Below are positions 24,504 through 28,336 of a stretch of 28,336 nt of DNA, one piece after another. Source of the DNA: CAZADS01 sp964483985 (GTDB lineage Bacteria > Pseudomonadota > Alphaproteobacteria > Thalassobaculales > Thalassobaculaceae). The notes below the pieces were generated by a model. That model made no database searches. It worked only from the letters and a program-made list of their open reading frames with translations, and had not been told where the DNA came from. Made by a program: the position numbers and the translations under genes. The stretch covers positions 1 to 28,336 of the forward strand of contig CAZADS010000114.1 of NCBI GenBank assembly GCA_964483985.1, given 5' to 3'. Position 1 is the first letter of the stretch; each line of letters starts with the position of its first letter.

Positions 24504-25337
24504 TTAAAGAATATCTAGTGATTTTTTTCCTAGTGGTGGAGCAAAGGCTTTGTCTAATTTTTGGAGATCATTATGAGATAATGAAAGATCCCAAGCCAAT
24601 CGATTCTCTTGCACATGCTCCAACAAACCTGCCTTAGGTATTGTTATTATTCCATCTCGCCGCAGAGTCCATGCCAAAGCAACTTGAAAAGGTGATACAT
24701 CATACTGTTTGGCAATCTTTTGCAAGGTCGGATTCGGAGTCAATCTGCCTTGTTCAAGAGGAGAATATGCCATTATGGATATTTGCCGTTTTTCACACCA
24801 AGGTAGAAGGTCCCATTCAATCCCCCTTCGGGAGAGATTATAAAGAACTTGATTGACTTCACATTGATCACCTCCAGGAACGGCTGAAAGCTTTTCCATT
24901 TCTTGAACATCAAAATTACTTACGCCCCAATGACGGATCTTACCTTCATGTTGCAGTTGCTGGAATGCTATTACAGTTTCATTGAGAGGATATCGCCCCG
25001 GCCAATGGAGCAAATAAAGATCTATAGTTTCTATCCCCATACGCTGTAAACTTTTATTACAGGCCTCAATGGTACCCCTTCTACTAGCGTTGTGGGGCAA
25101 AACTTTCGATACAATGAAAACCTCGTTTCTTCTTCCTTTTATGGCCTCTGCGACAACTCTTTCCGCTCCACCGCGACCATACATTTCTGCGGTATCAATC
25201 AAACACATGCCTAAATCAAGTCCTAGTGACAACGCTTTTATTTCTTCCTGCTGATTTCCAGTTCTTTCGCCCATATGCCAGGTGCCCAAACCCATCGAAG
25301 GTACTAACTCACCAGATTTAAGTGCAATCGTTTTCAT
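24504..25337 (-). CDS. Aldo/keto reductase
   Basis: NADPH-type aldo/keto reductase of 277 residues. The catalytic tetrad is complete: Asp48 and Tyr53 in DTAEMYG, Lys78 in SKVLP, His111 in LHWPG. WGVSNFD and ITIPKAG belong to the TIM barrel and cofactor site. It reduces aldehydes or ketones, or oxidises alcohols; the substrate is unknown. Its start overlaps the end of the upstream dehydrogenase gene by 20 bases, indicating translational coupling. The start at 25335-25337 gives the normal family N-terminus MKTIALKSGELVPSMGLGTW, but ATG at 25349 or TTG at 25355 cannot be excluded because no strong ribosome site marks any of them. Confidence 0.89.
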   Translation of the reverse strand: MKTIALKSGELVPSMGLGTWHMGERTGNQQEEIKALSLGLDLGMCLIDTAEMYGRGGAERVVAEAIKGRRNEVFIVSKVLPHNASRRGTIEACNKSLQRMGIETIDLYLLHWPGRYPLNETVIAFQQLQHEGKIRHWGVSNFDVQEMEKLSAVPGGDQCEVNQVLYNLSRRGIEWDLLPWCEKRQISIMAYSPLEQGRLTPNPTLQKIAKQYDVSPFQVALAWTLRRDGIITIPKAGLLEHVQENRLAWDLSLSHNDLQKLDKAFAPPLGKKSLDIL

Positions 25338-26409
25338 TCTGTAAACCATTCTCAATTTGACGGACTATAAATTCACCAAAAGCCTTCGTACCTAGTGGAC
25401 CGCCTAAATCCACTGTCCTATTTTTTATACCCATTAACGTTTTATCTATAGTGTGTTGTAATAGGTTCGCTGATTCAATAAGGACATTACTCTCCGATCT
25501 TTCTCCTAACCAATTGATTAACATTCCCGTAGATAGTAGTAGAGCCACTGGATTAGCTTGATCCTTCCCTTGAATGTCAGGCGCTGTCCCGTGTGACGCC
25601 TGGGCAATAGCCTTTTTATCTCCAAAATTAATTGAAGCGCCTAATCCCAATCCACCGGACAGTTCATTAGCCAAGTTAGAGAGAATATCTCCAAACATGT
25701 TAGACGTAACAACGACATCAAAAGCCTCTGGTTGACGCACCAAAAGGGATGCCATAGCGTCAACGTGAATTTCTTCAATATCTAATCCTGAAAAATGAGT
25801 GGCCGCTTCTCTACAGCATTCTTTAAACAATCCATCCGATAACTTTAAAACGTTTGATTTGGTTACGATCGTAATTTTTTTTCTAGGGCGGCTAGCTGCT
25901 ATTTGTGCTGCAGCTAGCCCTATTCTATATGAACCCTCTCGACTAATCTTACGAACAGCCAATGCCAAATCAGGTGTTGGCATAAATTCACCAGCGCCCG
26001 CAAACATAGTCCTATCGGCATAAAATCCTTCGGTGTTCTCCCGAACTATCACTAAATCAATATTTTTCTCTGAAACATTAATTCCAGGTCGAGTTTTCGC
26101 TGGACGTATGTTTGCGTAAAGATCTAACTCTTTCCTAAATACAGCTGAAGGGTTGATGCCACCATCTTCCGGCGGTGGATAAACGGCGGTGTCAACGGGA
26201 CCTAAAATTACACCGTCGGCTGCCTTAGCTTCCTTTAAAACGTCGTCTGGCAATGTTGAGCCAGATACTTGTAAAGAGTTAATACCTATATCGTACTCCA
26301 CAATTTCCAGCTTTAGTTCAAACCGCTGATCCAAAACTCGCAAGACATCTCTAACAACGGCTGAAATTTCAGGCCCTATGCCATCACCGGGAAGCATTAC
26401 TAGACGCAT
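25318..26409 (-). CDS. Isocitrate/isopropylmalate dehydrogenase-family enzyme
   Basis: 363-residue beta-decarboxylating dehydrogenase. It has the N-terminal PGDGIGPE, FRKELDLYANIRPAK (91-105) with substrate Args, VRENTEGFY (122-130), Lys184 (TKSN), the metal Asps at 218 (VDAMA) and 241 (MFGDILSN), and SHGTAPDIQGKDQANP (272-287), the cofactor loop. The family oxidises and decarboxylates 2-hydroxy-3-carboxy acids: isopropylmalate, isocitrate, homoisocitrate, tartrate or D-malate. No leuCD or other leucine genes are adjacent, and the setting favours a tartrate/D-malate or homoisocitrate-type catabolic member; this is inference. A near-perfect ribosome site, GGAGGTGAT at 26412-26420, precedes the ATG, stronger than any other in the window. 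It follows holC by 40 bp and overlaps the aldo/keto reductase. Confidence 0.89.
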   Translation of the reverse strand: MRLVMLPGDGIGPEISAVVRDVLRVLDQRFELKLEIVEYDIGINSLQVSGSTLPDDVLKEAKAADGVILGPVDTAVYPPPEDGGINPSAVFRKELDLYANIRPAKTRPGINVSEKNIDLVIVRENTEGFYADRTMFAGAGEFMPTPDLALAVRKISREGSYRIGLAAAQIAASRPRKKITIVTKSNVLKLSDGLFKECCREAATHFSGLDIEEIHVDAMASLLVRQPEAFDVVVTSNMFGDILSNLANELSGGLGLGASINFGDKKAIAQASHGTAPDIQGKDQANPVALLLSTGMLINWLGERSESNVLIESANLLQHTIDKTLMGIKNRTVDLGGPLGTKAFGEFIVRQIENGLQNENDCT

Positions 26410-26411
26410 AT

Positions 26412-26420
26412 ATCACCTCC
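26412..26420 (-). promoter_or_regulatory. Near-perfect Shine-Dalgarno site of the IPMDH-like gene
   Basis: On the minus strand the nine bases GGAGGTGAT match the 16S anti-Shine-Dalgarno complement without mismatch, with GGAGG six bases before the ATG at 26407-26409. It suggests strong initiation within the pepA-holC transcript and fixes the start. Confidence 0.75.
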
Positions 26421-26449
26421 GGACATAAAGACTAAAACTCTCAAATTTC

Positions 26450-26908
26450 TTAGCCATGAATTTTTTGTTTTTTCCATTTACCAAGTTCATCTTGCTGCCA
26501 ATATGACAACTCATGACCCAAATCTTTATAAATTTTCCATGTTTGGCGAGCCAATTGAATCATTTTCTCGTCCTTCCCGTCAAATAACTCGAACACCCTT
26601 TCATATTCGCTTATTTTGTTAGAACTTGCGCCATCCGTTAAAAACAAAAATGTTGCGCCGTTTGGTCGTTCGTCAATCGTAGTCAACCAAATGGGCTGAT
26701 TTTCAGCATCCCCATTTTTTTCAGAGCCGTGAGGTAACCATGAATTCTGATCGTAGGTCCAAAAATGTGAATTGAAGAAGGCAACCCTGTCCAAACTAGA
26801 TAGAATAACGACCGCCCTCGCGTTAACTTCAAGTGTCCGTTCCAATAACCGTGGCAATACCCATTCAATAGGGCGGATAGTAAGATGATAAAAACTGATT
26901 TCTGTCAT
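26450..26908 (-). CDS. holC: DNA polymerase III subunit chi
   Basis: 152-residue chi subunit of the DNA polymerase III clamp loader, which links the loader (through psi) to single-strand-binding protein. The family pattern is clear: FYHLT at the N-terminus, LPRLLERTL (18-26), FWTYDQNSWLPHG (49-61), QPIWLTT (71-77), NGATFLFLTDG, ERVFELFDGKDEK and a C-terminal GHELSYWQQDELGKWKK. Length is normal. The gene follows pepA by 21 bp in the same direction; pepA-holC is a conserved pair in many Proteobacteria, which supports both calls and a chromosomal location. It is the only DNA replication gene here, and its operon continues into the metabolic genes downstream. Confidence 0.94.
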   Translation of the reverse strand: MTEISFYHLTIRPIEWVLPRLLERTLEVNARAVVILSSLDRVAFFNSHFWTYDQNSWLPHGSEKNGDAENQPIWLTTIDERPNGATFLFLTDGASSNKISEYERVFELFDGKDEKMIQLARQTWKIYKDLGHELSYWQQDELGKWKKQKIHG

Positions 26909-26929
26909 TCAAAAATGGCCAAATTATTC

Positions 26930-28222
26930 TCATTCGTAAAACTCTCTAACCAGCTGATGCAACGTTCGAACGCCCCAACCTGTGCCTCCCTTAGGAACGG
27001 TAGGCGCATCCTTTGAAGACCAAGTTACGCCAGCGATATCCATGTGCGACCAGGGGCATTCCTCAACAAAACGTTCAAGAAAGCAAGCTGCCGTGATACT
27101 ACCCCCGTAACGTGGACCAGCATTTTTCATATCAGCAATATCCGAATCCATCATTTTGTTATAATCCGACCCCAATGGCATTCGCCAAACTCCCTCGCCA
27201 ACGGTCTTAGCTGCCTTAGCCAATTGATCTGACAATTGATCGTCATTGGCAAAATAGCCGCAATTTATCTGTCCTAAAGAAACCAACATCGCTCCTGTCA
27301 ACGTCGCCAAATCTATCATGAACTTTGGTTTGAATCGCTTCTTTACATACCACAATACATCCGCCAAAACGAGACGTCCTTCCGCGTCTGTGTTAATAAT
27401 TTCTATGGTTTTTCCGCTCATGGAAGTAACCACATCGCCAGGTCGCTGAGCATTGCCGTCAGGCATGTTTTCAACCAGTCCGACTACTCCAACAGCGTTA
27501 ACTTTAGCTTTGCTTTTAGCCAAAGATTTCATTAATCCGGCGACCACGGCAGAACCACCCATATCCCATTTCATGTCTTCCATACTAGAAGCTGGTTTTA
27601 AGGAAATTCCGCCCGTATCAAAACAAACTCCCATACCAATAAACGCAAGGGGTTGCTCTCCCGCTTTTCCGCCATTCCATTGCATCACTACGAGCTTGCT
27701 TTCACGACTGGATCCCTGTCCAACCCCCAACAACGCTCCCATCTTGAGTCTAGACATAGCTTTTTCGCCTAAAACTTCGACCTTTATCCCCTCTTCCTTC
27801 ATTAACTCAAGTCGTTTTGCATAACTTTGTGGGAATAAAACATTAGGCGGTTCTGATACCAAATCTCTGGCTAAAAACACACCTTCAGCTATCGCCGCCA
27901 ATCTGGCGAAAAATTGTCGGCTCTTGTTATAATCTTCACTTAATATCTGGATTCGATTTAGATGATCTTTATCCTCCTCCTTTATATTTGTCCTATATTT
28001 GTCAAAACGGTAGGAACGCAACTGAGCACCATACCCAAGGTGAGCTGCAAACACAGCAGTATCTTTGGCATGGGTTTTAGGCAATTCAAATATAACAGAA
28101 ACGCTTCTCTCTCCCGTTTTAGACAATAAACCGGCGATTGAACCCCCAGCCATTTCACACCACAAAGGATCGATCTCCTCTGCCTTACCCAAGCCATACA
28201 ACAGAACTCGCCCTGTGGGCAA
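26930..28222 (-). CDS. pepA: Leucyl aminopeptidase, M17 family, N-terminus disrupted
   Basis: Catalytic domain of M17 leucyl aminopeptidase (cytosolic, di-metal, removes N-terminal residues from peptides). From the TTG at 28220-28222 it has 430 residues; intact proteins have about 490-500. The active-site stretches FDTGGISLKP (201-210), MKWDMGG (217-223) and NTDAEGRL (277-284) give Asp202, Lys209, Asp220, Asp279, Glu281 and Arg283, matching bovine lens Asp255, Lys262, Asp273, Asp332, Glu334 and Arg336. The metal-ligand Lys (bovine Lys250, VGKG) is Met197 in IGMGVCFD. PepA-like coding continues upstream of 28222 but is broken by an in-frame TAG at 28259-28261. The TTG has no convincing ribosome site and would begin inside the N-terminal domain, so the true start is unclear. 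Confidence 0.85.
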   Translation of the reverse strand: MPTGRVLLYGLGKAEEIDPLWCEMAGGSIAGLLSKTGERSVSVIFELPKTHAKDTAVFAAHLGYGAQLRSYRFDKYRTNIKEEDKDHLNRIQILSEDYNKSRQFFARLAAIAEGVFLARDLVSEPPNVLFPQSYAKRLELMKEEGIKVEVLGEKAMSRLKMGALLGVGQGSSRESKLVVMQWNGGKAGEQPLAFIGMGVCFDTGGISLKPASSMEDMKWDMGGSAVVAGLMKSLAKSKAKVNAVGVVGLVENMPDGNAQRPGDVVTSMSGKTIEIINTDAEGRLVLADVLWYVKKRFKPKFMIDLATLTGAMLVSLGQINCGYFANDDQLSDQLAKAAKTVGEGVWRMPLGSDYNKMMDSDIADMKNAGPRYGGSITAACFLERFVEECPWSHMDIAGVTWSSKDAPTVPKGGTGWGVRTLHQLVREFYE

Positions 28223-28330
28223 AAATACTGTGAGTTTCTGATGCGAACGACCATCAAACTAACTCATTTCCATAGCTGATTTTAGCAAACCACCAGATAT
28301 ACTGTTCATTTCTTCTGCCAAAGGCAACAT
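28223..28330 (-). pseudogene. pepA: Upstream N-terminal piece of pepA, separated by an amber codon
   Basis: In the same frame as the pepA catalytic domain, the minus strand from the ATG at 28328-28330 reads MLPLAEEMNSISGGLLKSAM..., then TAG at 28259-28261, then FDGRSHQKLTVFLPTGRVLL. This matches the intact family pattern (LxPAAxxLDxASGGxLxxAL, F-x-G-K-x-G-Q-x-L-x-L) with only the one codon between Ser and Phe replaced by stop. A second in-frame TAG is at 28331-28333, just before the ATG and within the stretch where homologues still have about 30 more residues. This is a nonsense-mutated gene, a natural variant, or an error near the end of the sequence. Confidence 0.6.
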
Positions 28331-28336
28331 CTACCT

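Noticed and set aside
28259..28333. TAG reassigned as a sense codon, because two in-frame TAGs lie in pepA
   Set aside because: TAG ends the ThDP decarboxylase beta gene and the MFS gene at the positions expected from family lengths, so TAG works as a stop in this genome.
1..28336. CRISPR arrays, tRNA genes, insertion sequences or phage genes
   Set aside because: No spaced repeats, tRNA-like cloverleaf, transposase, integrase or phage structural motif was seen on either strand.

Overview
The window looks like chromosomal DNA from a moderately AT-rich alphaproteobacterium (GC in the low-to-mid 40s by eye), plausibly a marine Rhodospirillales or SAR116-like heterotroph. This is inferred from the gene families (cyclase-family hydrolase, NDP-forming acyl-CoA ligase, split ThDP decarboxylase, Ldh, RraA and HpaI enzymes) and from the pepA-holC pair common in Proteobacteria; no rRNA or marker gene is present to prove it. 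I find 29 protein genes, packed tightly and mostly in short operons. I see no tRNA, rRNA, CRISPR array, IS element, phage gene or plasmid gene.

Layout. (1) 1-2665, minus strand: SDR, a zinc-free quinone-reductase-like MDR enzyme, then a PcaF-type thiolase cut by the window edge. (2) 2666-3071: a 406-bp divergent control region containing a 24-bp dyad. (3) 3072-8900: a gamma-glutamyltransferase-like Ntn hydrolase, a convergent EamA transporter, then a cyclase-family hydrolase and an NDP-forming acyl-CoA ligase on the plus strand. (4) 8922-11994: ScoAB-type CoA transferase (minus), diverging from a methylmalonyl-CoA-epimerase-like protein and a CtBP-like 2-hydroxyacid dehydrogenase. (5) 12025-16195, minus strand: an operon of SDR, a divergent spermidine-synthase-like protein, a MaoC/FAS1-like double hot-dog hydratase and an AMP-forming acyl-CoA ligase. 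It diverges from (6) 16389-18736: a two-subunit ThDP 2-oxoacid decarboxylase (sulfopyruvate/phosphonopyruvate decarboxylase family) and an MFS carrier. (7) 18781-20126, minus: PfkB (KDG-kinase-like) kinase and a small cupin. (8) 20288-23921, plus: RraA-type aldolase, 2-hydroxyacid dehydrogenase, HpaI-type aldolase and Ldh-type dehydrogenase. (9) 23941 to the right edge, minus: pepA, holC, an isocitrate/isopropylmalate-type dehydrogenase, an aldo/keto reductase and a secreted SNase-like protein.

Taken together the region is a catabolic island for small hydroxy-, oxo- and branched or unsaturated carboxylic acids. Carriers import acids; Ldh, SDR and 2-hydroxyacid dehydrogenases interconvert 2-hydroxy and 2-oxo acids; the aldolases and the ThDP enzyme break C-C bonds; the ligases, CoA transferase, hydratase, epimerase and thiolase handle CoA esters. 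The substrates are not determinable from sequence alone. No transcription factor is encoded in the window, so control must come from elsewhere.

The points most worth a second look are: the lesions in pepA (in-frame amber codons upstream of the catalytic domain and a metal-ligand Lys replaced by Met); the spermidine-synthase-like gene inside an acyl-CoA operon, with Asp-to-Glu at the amine site; the compact RraA/2-HADH/HpaI/Ldh operon; the SNase-like protein lacking one catalytic Arg; a 7-codon leader-like ORF before the epimerase gene; and the operator-like dyad at 2752-2775.
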